Shown: in pieces, positions 22,836-31,154 of the stretch
Layout: each line of letters opens with the position of its first letter
Numbering within the stretch: the stretch's first letter is position 1
From: an uncultured Coriobacteriales bacterium
Lineage (GTDB): Bacteria > Actinomycetota > Coriobacteriia > Coriobacteriales > UMGS124
Assembly (NCBI GenBank): GCA_934636245.1
Contig: CAKUAI010000022.1
Span: forward strand, 1 to 62,764
Direction: 5' to 3'
Length of the DNA: 62,764 bases
Program-made: the position numbers and the translations under genes
Notes under the pieces: model-generated
Seen by the model: the letters and a program-made list of their open reading frames with translations, nothing else
Told to the model about the DNA's origin: nothing
Database searches by the model: none

Positions 22836-25058
22836 CTATCCCTGCCTCACGAGGGCGGCGTAGGCACCGTCGGCCGCCATGAGCTCGTCGTGTCGTCCGC
22901 GTTCGACGACCTTGCCGTGGTCGAGCACCACAATCTCGTCGCAGTCGCGCACTGTGGAGAGGCGATGCGCCACGATGACGAGCGTGATGCCCCGGGCGCG
23001 CACAGCGCGCATCACGCGCTCCTCCGTCTGGGCGTCGAGGGCGCTCGTTGCCTCGTCGAGGATGAGAACGCGCGGGTCGCACACAAGCGCCCGTGCAATC
23101 TCAACGCGCTGGCGCTGACCGCCCGAAAGGTTCGCCCCGCCCTCGGCGAGCATATGGCGGTAGCCTCCCGGCATGGCAAGGACCTCGTCGTGCAGGGCCG
23201 CATCGCGAGCGGCCCGTATGATCTGCGCGTCACTGACCGCGGGGTCCCACATGGCGATGTTGTTGGCCACGGTGTCGGCAAAAATCGTGGGCTCCTGGCA
23301 CACCATGGACACGGCGTGCACAAACGAGTCCCGAGGCACGCGATTGATTTGCGTGCCGTCGAGCAGGACCTGGCCCTCCCAAGGCTGCACCAAGCCGTCT
23401 GCCAGGCTCGCAATCGTCGATTTGCCGCTACCGCTGCCACCCACAAGCGCCACCGACCTGCCCGGCTCCACTACGAGGTCGAACCCTTTGATCAGAGGGG
23501 CTTCCAGGGTGTTGTATCCAAAGCTGACGCCGCGCATCTCAAGGCGACCCTGCGGCGCTGCCGCCGGCTCTGGCACGGGTTCGCCCTGGGCGGCAAGCGC
23601 TGGGTCATCCTGCGCGGCAAGTACGTCTTCGATGCGCTCGATATCCACGCGCATCTCCGAGAGAGCCTGCAGCGACTCGACAAGTTGCTGGGCGGGCGCG
23701 ACAAACTGGGCAAGGTAACCCTGAAACGCCAGCACCATGCCTACGGTGAACTCGCCTTGCATAACGAGCAGCAGGCCCAACACCAAAACAAGCGCGTTTG
23801 AGACGGCACTCGCCACCTGCGGCACGACGCCCAGACTCACGCTCAGGTTCTGCGAGCGTACGGTTTGCGCGTTGGCCTGTGCCTGATAGACGGCCCATTG
23901 GCGGAAGAATCCGTTCTCCGCCCCGCTTGCCTTGATCGTCTCTATGGTCTGTATGCCCGCCAGGCTCGCCGCGCTGAGGTTTGCCCAGTCGCGCGTCTGT
24001 ACACGCGAAATCTCCGTTCGCTGGCGCGCCACCACGATCGCACACGCCACGTTGACCAAGGTCGCAGCCAGGCCCACCGACGCGAGCATGGGGGAGTAAC
24101 ACACAAGAATGACCAGGTAGACGGCGAGCATACCCATGTTGATGACGAGCGGTGCCACGAGCGACACGAGCTCTTTTGAGACGCGCGTGGTGGTGGACAT
24201 GCGGCTTGACACATCGCCCACGCTGCGCTGGCTGAAAAAGTCAACCGGTAGGTGCAGGGTCTTCCACATAAAGCGCGAGGCGGCGGACACATCGAGCTTG
24301 CCTTGTACTTTGAGCAGGTAGACTGCACTGAGCACCGCCGTCGCCACCTGAATTGCGCACACGCCCACCAACACCGCCATGAACGGCGCGAGCCAGTTTT
24401 CGTTGCGCTCCACAAGCAGGCGCGTGACAAACACCTGCGACAACGCGGGGTTCATGAGGCCCACGAAGGCGCTTAAAAGCGTGGTGAACGCGACAAAAGC
24501 GAGCGCGCCTTTTGCATCGCGCAGGTTTTCCAGAACAAAGCGCCGCACAGACGGGCGCGCGCCGCCCGGCTCGAACGTCTCACCAGGCTGCATGCAGATG
24601 CACACGCCGGTAAACGAGCGGTCGAATTCCTCCCAACTGCACGCATATGCCCCACGCGCCGGGTCGTTGATGAGGACGCGGCCCCGCTTGAAACCGCGCA
24701 CAACGACGAAGTGGTATGCGTTCCAGTGCACGATGCAGGGAAACGTTGCCTTCTCGCGCAGTCGCTCGGGCTCAAAGCGGTACGCATGAACCTCCATGCC
24801 CAGCCGCTGTGCCGCACGCGCGATATTGCCCGCCTTGGCCCCGTCGCGGCCCACACCGCACATGCGCCGCAGCTCGTCGAGGGGAACCCACTTGCCCCAG
24901 TAGGCGCACACCATGGCAAGGCAGGCCGCCCCGCACTCGACTGACTCCATCTGCATGACTTGGGGCACGCGTCCGGCCGCCTGTCCCTCGCCGCACGGCC
25001 TGCGCGGTTGGAAAAGCCGACGAGCATCCGTTGCCTGTCCTGCCTTGTCGCAACGCAT
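22836..25058 (-). CDS. C39-peptidase-containing ABC exporter (NHLM type)
   Basis: Protein of 740 residues. The C39 peptidase (about 32-155) shows the oxyanion Gln and catalytic Cys in VMQMESVECGAACL, His in WNAYHFVVV and Asp in LINDPARG, so the catalytic triad is complete and cleavage after a GG motif is expected. Membrane segments span about 170-430, and the ATPase has GGSGSGKST, LSGGQRQR and VLILDEATSALD. It would cut the leader of the precursor and export the core. The ATG at 25058 overlaps the frameshifted secretion gene's end; a TTG at 25076 is an alternative, and neither has a strong ribosome site, which suggests translational coupling. Confidence 0.92.
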   Translation of the reverse strand: MRCDKAGQATDARRLFQPRRPCGEGQAAGRVPQVMQMESVECGAACLAMVCAYWGKWVPLDELRRMCGVGRDGAKAGNIARAAQRLGMEVHAYRFEPERLREKATFPCIVHWNAYHFVVVRGFKRGRVLINDPARGAYACSWEEFDRSFTGVCICMQPGETFEPGGARPSVRRFVLENLRDAKGALAFVAFTTLLSAFVGLMNPALSQVFVTRLLVERNENWLAPFMAVLVGVCAIQVATAVLSAVYLLKVQGKLDVSAASRFMWKTLHLPVDFFSQRSVGDVSSRMSTTTRVSKELVSLVAPLVINMGMLAVYLVILVCYSPMLASVGLAATLVNVACAIVVARQRTEISRVQTRDWANLSAASLAGIQTIETIKASGAENGFFRQWAVYQAQANAQTVRSQNLSVSLGVVPQVASAVSNALVLVLGLLLVMQGEFTVGMVLAFQGYLAQFVAPAQQLVESLQALSEMRVDIERIEDVLAAQDDPALAAQGEPVPEPAAAPQGRLEMRGVSFGYNTLEAPLIKGFDLVVEPGRSVALVGGSGSGKSTIASLADGLVQPWEGQVLLDGTQINRVPRDSFVHAVSMVCQEPTIFADTVANNIAMWDPAVSDAQIIRAARDAALHDEVLAMPGGYRHMLAEGGANLSGGQRQRVEIARALVCDPRVLILDEATSALDAQTEERVMRAVRARGITLVIVAHRLSTVRDCDEIVVLDHGKVVERGRHDELMAADGAYAALVRQG

Positions 25059-25062
25059 AGCG

Positions 25063-25547
25063 CTAGTCCAAACCAAGCAGGAGGCGAATGGGGCGATGCG
25101 TGGCCGTTGTTATACGCGCGGCATATGTTCCGGGCGCGGCCTGCGTCTCGATATCCACCTCAACAGCCCAGCTATCTTGGGCAAACGAGGGCAGGTCGGT
25201 CGTGCCGCACGCATCTGTGACCGCATCAAGCGCCACGGGCGTCGCCAGCACCGCGCGCACCTGGCCGGCAAACTCCTCGCCGGAGGCTTCAAGCGTTACT
25301 TGGTCGCCCACCTCTACCGAGGAGGCGCTTGAGAGCGGCACGTACACTTTGGCCGAGGCCTGCGTTACAACGGCGGGTCCGACGGCATTCTGCTGATGGT
25401 GCCCGCAAAGAACCACACCACGCCCGCCACGATGAGGGCCGCAATCACTCCGAGCGTCATCCACACCGGCGGCTTGGAGACCTTGATGTAGCTGCCCAGC
25501 TGGTCGGGCGACGGCACGCGGCGGCTTTTCTCCCTCAGTTGAACCAC
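25063..25547 (-). pseudogene. HlyD-like NHLM secretion protein, frameshifted
   Basis: Two frames together would make one ~165-residue membrane-fusion-like protein. The first (25547-25365) starts at GTG after GAGGAGG and has VPSPDQLGSYIKVSKPP then a membrane segment (VWMTLGVIAALIVAGVVWFF) before stopping. The second, in another frame, continues from about 25390 with NAVGPAVVTQASAKVYVPLS, VGDQVTLEASG and ends at 25063. The second frame is similar in kind to the short HlyD-like adaptors of NHLM systems. The break is near 25390 and no slippery run is obvious. It may be a sequencing error, a real mutation that cripples export, or a recoding site. Reads over the site would settle it. Confidence 0.75.
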
Positions 25548-25717
25548 GAGCCCTCCTCATGCAGCGCAGCGTAAAGTTGAGGGAAGTATACCATTCACGC
25601 TCGGGACGGCAGGACGGAGCGGCTGACTGTAACAGCACGCGAACAAGATGCGGAGATGTCATTTGAGACCCGGCCTTTTAAGCGTGTTGCTAAAAATCGA
25701 ATGCGTTGAAAGACAAT

Positions 25718-25730
25718 CGAACATTCGTTC
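25718..25730 (+). promoter_or_regulatory. LexA/SOS-box-like operator
   Basis: CGAACATTCGTTC matches the Gram-positive LexA consensus CGAAC-N4-GTTCG in all but the last base. It overlaps the space just before the -10 of the GyrI-like gene. Confidence 0.6.
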
Positions 25731-25734
25731 TTGT

Positions 25735-25756
25735 TATAATTACCGAACTTGGTAAT
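25735..25756 (+). promoter_or_regulatory. -10 element and inverted repeat of the GyrI-like gene
   Basis: A consensus TATAAT is at 25735-25740, overlapped by a perfect inverted repeat ATTACC-N6-GGTAAT at 25739-25756. No good -35 is found at 17 bases; TTGAAA lies 23 bases upstream. The repeat is a likely operator over the transcription start. Confidence 0.5.
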
Positions 25757-25774
25757 CAAACAGGGGAGGGCGCC

Positions 25775-26488
25775 ATGGCATACGACTTCAAAAAAGAGTT
25801 CAAGGACCTCTACGCCCCAAAAACGAAGCCGGCTCTTGTCGATGTCCCAGCCATGACCTTCGCCGCCGTCGCAGGTTGCGGAGATCCCAATGAAGAGGGC
25901 GGCACTTACAAGCAGGCACTTGAACTCCTGTACGCCTTCTCCTATGCGGTGAAGATGTCAAAGATGGGTGATTGGCAGCCAGATGGGTACTTCGATTTCG
26001 TGGTTCCCCCGCTCGAAGGGTTCTGGTGGAACAACGAATCGGGTGCATTTGACGGGACAGGAATAGCCGACAAGAGCTCGCTCATGTGGATATCGCTCAT
26101 CCGTCAGCCTGACTTCGTGAATCCTGAGGTATTCGAGCACATCTGTGCGGTCGTTATTGATAAAAAGCCTGAGCTAGAGACCGCAATCAGGCTCGGTAGC
26201 CTGCGTCTCGTTCGCTTTTCCGAAGGCCCATGCGCGCAAGTCATGCACGTGGGCTCCTACGACGATGAGCCCGCTACAATCGCCGGGCTTGAGGAATTCA
26301 TCGCAAGCCAAGGTCTTCGCCTCGACATAACCGACGAGAACAAGCCAAGCCCTCAAGAGATTCTTGAAACGTTCGAGTGTGGCGGAGCCATCCCTCAAAC
26401 CCGCCTTCATCACGAGATCTACCTGGGCGACCCACGCCGAACCAAGCCCGAAAATCTGAAGACAATCATTAGACATCCCGTTGCATAG
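25775..26488 (+). CDS. GyrI-like small-molecule-binding domain protein
   Basis: Cytoplasmic protein of 237 residues. The opening MAYDFKKEFKDLYAPKTKP and VPAMTFAAVAGCGDPNEEGGTYKQAL are characteristic of stand-alone GyrI-like proteins, and GYFDFVVPPLEGFWW and VMHVGSYDDEPATIAGLEEF complete the SOUL/GyrI fold. E. coli SbmC/GyrI is SOS-induced and protects gyrase, and some GyrI-like proteins hydrolyse cyclopropanoid DNA alkylators. An SOS-box-like site precedes this gene, which fits a DNA-damage role (inference). The start at 25775 follows AGGGGAGGG. The gene stands alone between the peptide cluster and a Uma2 gene. Confidence 0.88.
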   Translation: MAYDFKKEFKDLYAPKTKPALVDVPAMTFAAVAGCGDPNEEGGTYKQALELLYAFSYAVKMSKMGDWQPDGYFDFVVPPLEGFWWNNESGAFDGTGIADKSSLMWISLIRQPDFVNPEVFEHICAVVIDKKPELETAIRLGSLRLVRFSEGPCAQVMHVGSYDDEPATIAGLEEFIASQGLRLDITDENKPSPQEILETFECGGAIPQTRLHHEIYLGDPRRTKPENLKTIIRHPVA

Positions 26489-26711
26489 ACGCGAAAGGAA
26501 GAGCGCTCGCTTTGCCAAGGGTGTTGATAAGTAAACCTATGTTGAGGATGCCGAGCGGGGATGGGCGCTCGCGCGGGCCTTTGTGGGCGGGGCTCCTCTT
26601 AATCGGGGGACGGGCAGAAGGCATCCCCTGTATTACGAGATTGCAGTTTGATTCCGGGCGTCCGCTACAATACCAGCGATGCTGTCTGACGAATGTATGG
26701 GAGGTTGGGCT

Positions 26712-27260
26712 ATGCCGCCGACAAGCCCGCGTATGACTGCTAATGATTACTGGGGCCTTCCCGGGGGCACGCGCGCCGAGCTCATCGATGGTGAGCTGTG
26801 GGACCTTGCCGCTCCGAGTCGGTTGCGTCAAGGCATCTCCATGCAGCTGGGAATTCGGTTTTCGACCCACATCGCCCTGCACGGCGGGCCCTGCAAGGTG
26901 TACGCTGCACCCTTTGCCGTGAACCTCCTCGCCGACGACGCGACCTTCGTCGAGCCCGACCTGAGCGTCGTCTGCGACGGGAAGAAGCTTTCAAACCGCG
27001 GGTGTGAGGGCGCCCCTGATTTGGTGGTCGAAATCGTGTCCCCCAGCAGCCGGGGCATGGACTATGGCACCAAGCAGAACCTTTACCGCGAGGCCGGCGT
27101 GCGTGAGTACTGGATCGTCGACCCCTCGATGCGCCGGACAATGGTCACCCGATTTGCCGAGGACCCTGCGCCGATGATGTATCCGTTCGAGGAGCCCATC
27201 CCTGTGGGCATTTTCCCCGGACTTGCAATCAGCCTCGACGAGATCGTAAAGAGCGCTTAG
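26712..27260 (+). CDS. Uma2 family (DUF820) putative endonuclease
   Basis: Protein of 182 residues, with MTANDYWGLPGGTRAELIDGEL at the start, EPDLSVVC and APDLVVEIVSPSSRGMDYGTKQNLYREAGVREYWIVDP in the core. These contain the Asp/Glu residues of the PD-(D/E)xK nuclease-like fold of Uma2. Function in vivo is unknown; copies are usually numerous and mobile. A GGGAGG site lies upstream of the ATG at 26712. Nothing nearby shows a partner. Confidence 0.85.
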   Translation: MPPTSPRMTANDYWGLPGGTRAELIDGELWDLAAPSRLRQGISMQLGIRFSTHIALHGGPCKVYAAPFAVNLLADDATFVEPDLSVVCDGKKLSNRGCEGAPDLVVEIVSPSSRGMDYGTKQNLYREAGVREYWIVDPSMRRTMVTRFAEDPAPMMYPFEEPIPVGIFPGLAISLDEIVKSA

Positions 27261-27368
27261 GGGCGCTCGGTCCGTCTCCTTGCGCGACGAAAGTCGAGTA
27301 GCGCCTCGACCGCCGCGAGAAGGTAGGGGACTTCCACGCCGGGATGGTCGCCCGCTTCCGCGCGGGCC

Positions 27369-27955
27369 TTACACCGCCCAGATGGGGAACGCCCAGGCCC
27401 TTTCGCTTACGGGGTAGGTGTCTTGCGCCATGCAGAGGATGCAGCCCGTTCCGATGGCGCGTTTGAACGAGGCCAGCTCGCTGGGGACGACGCTTTGGGA
27501 GACGGGGTCGAGCGCGCCCAGGTTGCGGGCGTCCTTGCAGCTGGGCGAGGCGGTCTTTTTGACTTCGATGGGGTACAGCGTGCCGTCGCGCTCCATGAGG
27601 ATGTCTATCTCGCGCTTGTCGTTGTTGCGGAAGAAGTACAGGGGAGGCCTGAGGCCCGCGTTGACGAAGCTCTTGTACACCTCGCCGAAGGCGTATGTCT
27701 CGAAGAACTGCCCGGACATCGCGCCCGCCTCAAGGACGGTGGGGTTTGTCCAGTCGGCGAGGTATGCCGCCAGGCCCGTGTCCAGGAAGTGCAGGATGGG
27801 TTGCTTGGACAGCCGTTTGAGCAGGTTGTTCGCGTAGGGTTCTACGATTTTCACGACATATGAGCCCGTATGCCGGGGAGCGACCCTTTGCATATATCGA
27901 AATACACCTGGTTGACATCGCGCGGGCAGCACGCCCCGATGCGTCGCATGAACTC
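27369..27955 (-). pseudogene. DUF4143/AAA_14 ATPase, truncated remnant
   Basis: The frame ending at 27369 encodes the C-terminal half of an AAA_14/DUF4143 protein: KIVEPYANNLLKRLSKQPILHFLDTGLAAYLA, ETYAFGEVYKS, PLYFFRNNDKREIDILMERDGTLYPIEVKK. The P-loop half is absent and the upstream part continues in another frame (MRRIGACCPRDVNQVYFDICKG). It is therefore a decayed relative of the intact ATPase at 9979-11349. An 18-bp perfect inverted repeat flanks its broken 5' end. Confidence 0.8.
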
Positions 27956-27956
27956 C

Positions 27957-27999
27957 AATCCTCTCAAATCCGGAGTCGCATTCCGGATTTGAGAGGATT
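27957..27999. repeat. Perfect 18-bp inverted repeat, 7-base loop
   Basis: AATCCTCTCAAATCCGGA at 27957-27974 pairs exactly with 27982-27999 and a short T run follows on the plus side. It lies at the break point of the truncated ATPase gene. It may be the gene's former regulatory element, a terminator or the end of a mobile sequence. Confidence 0.85.
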
Positions 28000-28105
28000 T
28001 TAGCACAATGCAAAAGATCCTACTTTGCAGATGAGAAGACGTCTCGTGATAGCTGTGCTTTCTCGCCACAGTGGTGTCCCCAAACATAAGTATCGGGACA
28101 CCGGT

Positions 28106-28261
28106 GAATTTGCCGCCATGACCGGCATGAGCCCTTTCAAAGTGCGGTTCCATGAAAAGGCCAGTCTGTTGGTTTGCGGCGTCTTGGCGGAAGGCCCCGA
28201 CGGCACCGTCCAGGTCAACGTCGGCGCCGTCATCATCGCAACGGGCGGCTACCTGGGCAAC
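28106..28261 (+). pseudogene. Chimeric remnant: MerR fragment joined to flavoprotein fragment
   Basis: Bases 28106-28168 are a close copy of 44029-44091, the helix-turn-helix of the MerR regulator (EFAAMTGMSP-KVRF). Bases 28171-28261 are a close copy of 45617-45707 within the adjacent flavoprotein (VCGVLAEGPDGTVQVN-GAVIIATGGYLGN). The two are fused in one frame, implying a deletion of the DNA between them after a duplication of the pair. A rho-independent terminator follows. No functional protein is expected. Confidence 0.85.
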
Positions 28262-28262
28262 A

Positions 28263-28311
28263 GGCTCCCCCTCCCGATCTCAGTGTTTTGGGAGGGGAGA
28301 GCCCGTTTTTC
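28263..28311 (+). terminator. Rho-independent terminator after the chimeric remnant
   Basis: GGCTCCCCCTCCC at 28263-28275 pairs with GGGAGGGGAGAGCC at 28290-28303, followed by TTTTT. The tail TTTTTCTTGTTTTGCG resembles that after the second flavoprotein fragment (49513-49527). Confidence 0.75.
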
Positions 28312-28496
28312 TTGTTTTGCGTCCATTGCAAGCTGCCACTTGGATATCACGCGTGCATGACAAGCGCACAACCTGCCTTCGGGGCTCAGAAGAAATCCGG
28401 AAGGCAGGCTATTGCTTAAAGCGATTTCGTACGGGCAGGTAATACTGACCGCCCTTACGTCAGTTTGTCAGGCGTCCCCTGGATGCGGGGTGGAGC

Positions 28497-30920
28497 TTAG
28501 GCCTTGCGCACTTCGACAAGCGTCTCGTTGCAGCAGTGCTCGGTGGCGATGAGGCCCACCGCGTCGTTGGTGACGTAGCTCGAGGAGCCGCCTTGCTGCT
28601 CCCAGTGACCATTCTCCAGGCAGACGACGCCGGCCATGATGTTGTCTGACACAACGGCCTCGCACGGGTGCTCGCCGCGATCGTTGTACACCACAACAGG
28701 GTCGCCGTTGGCGATGCCGCGAGCCGAAGCGTCGTCGGAGTTCATGAGCACGTGCGCGGTCCCAGAGCCGGCTACAACCATGCTCTCAAGGTTGGCGAAG
28801 GAGGAATGGACCTCGTATAGTGTCTTGCGCTGCGTGGCTGCCAGCGGGTATTTTGCGTCCAGGCCGCTCGTGCCGCCGACGGTCTCGGGCGCCACGAGGT
28901 AGGTGGGTACAGCCGGGTGCCCTTCGCATTTGTCGCACCAACCGGGCTGGTACATCTCGGCCTTGCCAGACTTCGTGTAAAACGCGCCGCCCTCGTAGGG
29001 GATGAAGTCGTCGGGCATAGCGTCGATGGACTTCTCCTCCTTCAGCTGCTCGTAGGTGTAGTCAGTGCCCTCGATTGCCTTGCGCACGCACTCTTCGTTT
29101 GTCATTTGGAAGTCGTCGCCGAAGCCTAGGCGCTCGGCAAGCCGCGAGAGTATCCACAGGTCGTCGTGCGCCTCTCCGGGGGCTTCGACGGCTTTCTCGG
29201 AGAGTTGGATGAGGTGGCTGCGGCTCGACCAGAGCAGGTCCTCCGTCTCGAAGACGGCGGCGCAGGGCAGCACGAGGTCGGCGTAGAGCGCCGTGGACGT
29301 CATGAACATGTCGATGACGCACACGAACGGAATTTTCTTCAAGGCCTCCTTGACGGCACTCGTGTTGGGGTACTGCGTCATAGGGCTCACACGGTAGCTC
29401 ACAAACACGTCGATGGGGTTCGAATCGTCGGCCAGGATACGCTCACCGAACTTGACGCGCGGGATTTTGGGCAGGTCAGGCAGCGGGTCGGGGTTCTTCC
29501 AGATGGGGTTGGCGGACTTGATGGCCGTGATGCCACCAGCGTCGTAGATGCCGGCGCCGCGACGACCCACCTGGCCCGTGAAGTTGGCGAGGTTCACGTG
29601 CGTGGCAACGGCGTCAGCGCCGTAGGTGTTGCGCATGAAACCGCCCATGTTGTCGATAATCATGGCGTTCTTGGCGCTGGCATAGGCCTCTGCGAGCTCG
29701 GTGACCTTGGCGGCCGGCACGCCGCACTCCTTCTCGACGGCTTCGGGAGTCCAAGGCTCAGCCTCCGCAACCGTCAGATCGTAGACGGTCGTGTACGCGT
29801 CGGCCATGTCGGTGCCCCCGAGAGTGAGCGCGGCTTCGACGCCCTCTGCATCGTGACGCACGAGCTCGCCCGTTGCAAGGTCGTACACAGCGTAGGAGGT
29901 TTCGTCGGCCTCGTCGAGCAGCACCTGCTTGCCCTCGGCGTCCACGAGGCAGGGTGCCGTAGTGTGGGCGCGCAAAAAATCCTCGTTCGCGAGGCCCTCG
30001 GAAACGATGACTCGCAGCATGCCCAATGCCAACGCGGCGTCCGTTGTGGGACGGATGGCGATCCACTCACTTGCCTGCTGGGCGCTCTCGCTCTTTACCG
30101 GGTCGATGACGATGACCTTGCCGCCGTTGTCCATGCACTTCTGGAAACGCTCCCAATAGCCGCCCATCGTCACCATAGGGTTGTTGCCCCACACGAGGAT
30201 ATAGTCGCTCTCGGCGATGGTGTTGCGCGTGTCGAGGTTACGCTTGCCCCACATGGGCACCATGGCACCGCCCACGGCCGCGCAGCACAGCGAACCCGTC
30301 AGTGTGGCCGTGCCACCGAGGCGCGACGTAAACGCGCCAGCTGCTGCACCGACGACGGTGTGGAAGTTACCTGCGTGGCTCTCAAAAATGACGCTTTGGT
30401 TGCCATCCGTGTCGATGGCGGTCTTAATCTTGTCGGCGAGCAGGTCGAGGGCTTCGTCCCACTCAACTTCCTCCCACTGGTTTTCGCCCTTCTCGCCGGC
30501 ACGCTTGAGCGGTTTGGTGAGACGTTCCGAGGAGTTGAGCCACTCCACGCGGGCAAAGCCGCGCATGCAGGGCGCGCTCTCGTTGTTCTTGCCGATGCCC
30601 ACGCGCACGACCTTGCCGTCCTTAACGTATGCGCACAGGTTGTGATGCTGGCACTCGGGACTGCACGCGGCGTAGAACTTTTCGCAGTCTTCGAAGTAGG
30701 CCTCGTCGTTGGCATCCAAGCCGGCCAGGGTGCCGGAGTCGCCCGTGAGCTGGGCAGGATCGGCCAAGGCGTCTTCGATGCCGTTCATGCCGAGCATGGC
30801 GAAACCGGCCGCCGTGATGCCTGCGTATTTGGTGAACGTGCGGCGGTCGAGTGTGGTACGCCCGGCAGCGCGCTCCTGGGCCCACATGTCGTCCAGCGTG
30901 ATTTGCCTTTTGTCGGTCAT
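28497..30920 (-). CDS. Tat-exported molybdopterin oxidoreductase, DMSO-reductase family
   Basis: Predicted catalytic subunit of 807 residues with twin-Arg signal (DRRTFTKYAG). The [4Fe-4S] region is CSPECQHHNLC with a later Cys in SAPCMRGFAR. Bis-MGD-binding blocks follow (LVWGNNPMVTMGGYWERFQ, IDPVKSESA, LPCAAVFETEDLL, AHVLMNSDDASARGIANGDPV). Cysteines in TGSLCCAAVGG are candidate Mo ligands, but I cannot assign them. The CSPECQHHN type is seen in gut Eggerthellaceae oxidoreductases, including catechol-dehydroxylase relatives. No iron-sulfur or membrane partner gene is adjacent. An SD site (AAAGGAAC) supports the start at 30920. Substrate unknown. Confidence 0.88.
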   Translation of the reverse strand: MTDKRQITLDDMWAQERAAGRTTLDRRTFTKYAGITAAGFAMLGMNGIEDALADPAQLTGDSGTLAGLDANDEAYFEDCEKFYAACSPECQHHNLCAYVKDGKVVRVGIGKNNESAPCMRGFARVEWLNSSERLTKPLKRAGEKGENQWEEVEWDEALDLLADKIKTAIDTDGNQSVIFESHAGNFHTVVGAAAGAFTSRLGGTATLTGSLCCAAVGGAMVPMWGKRNLDTRNTIAESDYILVWGNNPMVTMGGYWERFQKCMDNGGKVIVIDPVKSESAQQASEWIAIRPTTDAALALGMLRVIVSEGLANEDFLRAHTTAPCLVDAEGKQVLLDEADETSYAVYDLATGELVRHDAEGVEAALTLGGTDMADAYTTVYDLTVAEAEPWTPEAVEKECGVPAAKVTELAEAYASAKNAMIIDNMGGFMRNTYGADAVATHVNLANFTGQVGRRGAGIYDAGGITAIKSANPIWKNPDPLPDLPKIPRVKFGERILADDSNPIDVFVSYRVSPMTQYPNTSAVKEALKKIPFVCVIDMFMTSTALYADLVLPCAAVFETEDLLWSSRSHLIQLSEKAVEAPGEAHDDLWILSRLAERLGFGDDFQMTNEECVRKAIEGTDYTYEQLKEEKSIDAMPDDFIPYEGGAFYTKSGKAEMYQPGWCDKCEGHPAVPTYLVAPETVGGTSGLDAKYPLAATQRKTLYEVHSSFANLESMVVAGSGTAHVLMNSDDASARGIANGDPVVVYNDRGEHPCEAVVSDNIMAGVVCLENGHWEQQGGSSSYVTNDAVGLIATEHCCNETLVEVRKA

Positions 30921-31056
30921 CTCGTTCCTTTCTCCCTTATTTAATGGGGCAATAAGCTTATTGCCGCGCCCCATGCGGGCCGCCTGTCTCCGTATGGGTA
31001 CGTACAGCCCGGTTTTGACGCGAAGGATAGCCAGCCGCCATGATTGGGTCAAAAAG

Positions 31057-31097
31057 AACTTCCCCGAAATATCGGTGGCCGATAGTTCGGGGAAGTT
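31057..31097. promoter_or_regulatory. 19-bp inverted repeat between the molybdoenzyme and its putative regulator
   Basis: AACTTCCCCGAAATATCGG at 31057-31075 and its near-complement at 31079-31097 (one mismatch, three-base spacer). It sits in the 234-base divergent promoter region and is a strong candidate operator for the regulator starting at 31155. Confidence 0.8.
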
Positions 31098-31154
31098 GAT
31101 GGCCCACCAACTTGTCCTCATGTTAAAGTTCGCCTGGCAAAGGAGGGGAGAGGG

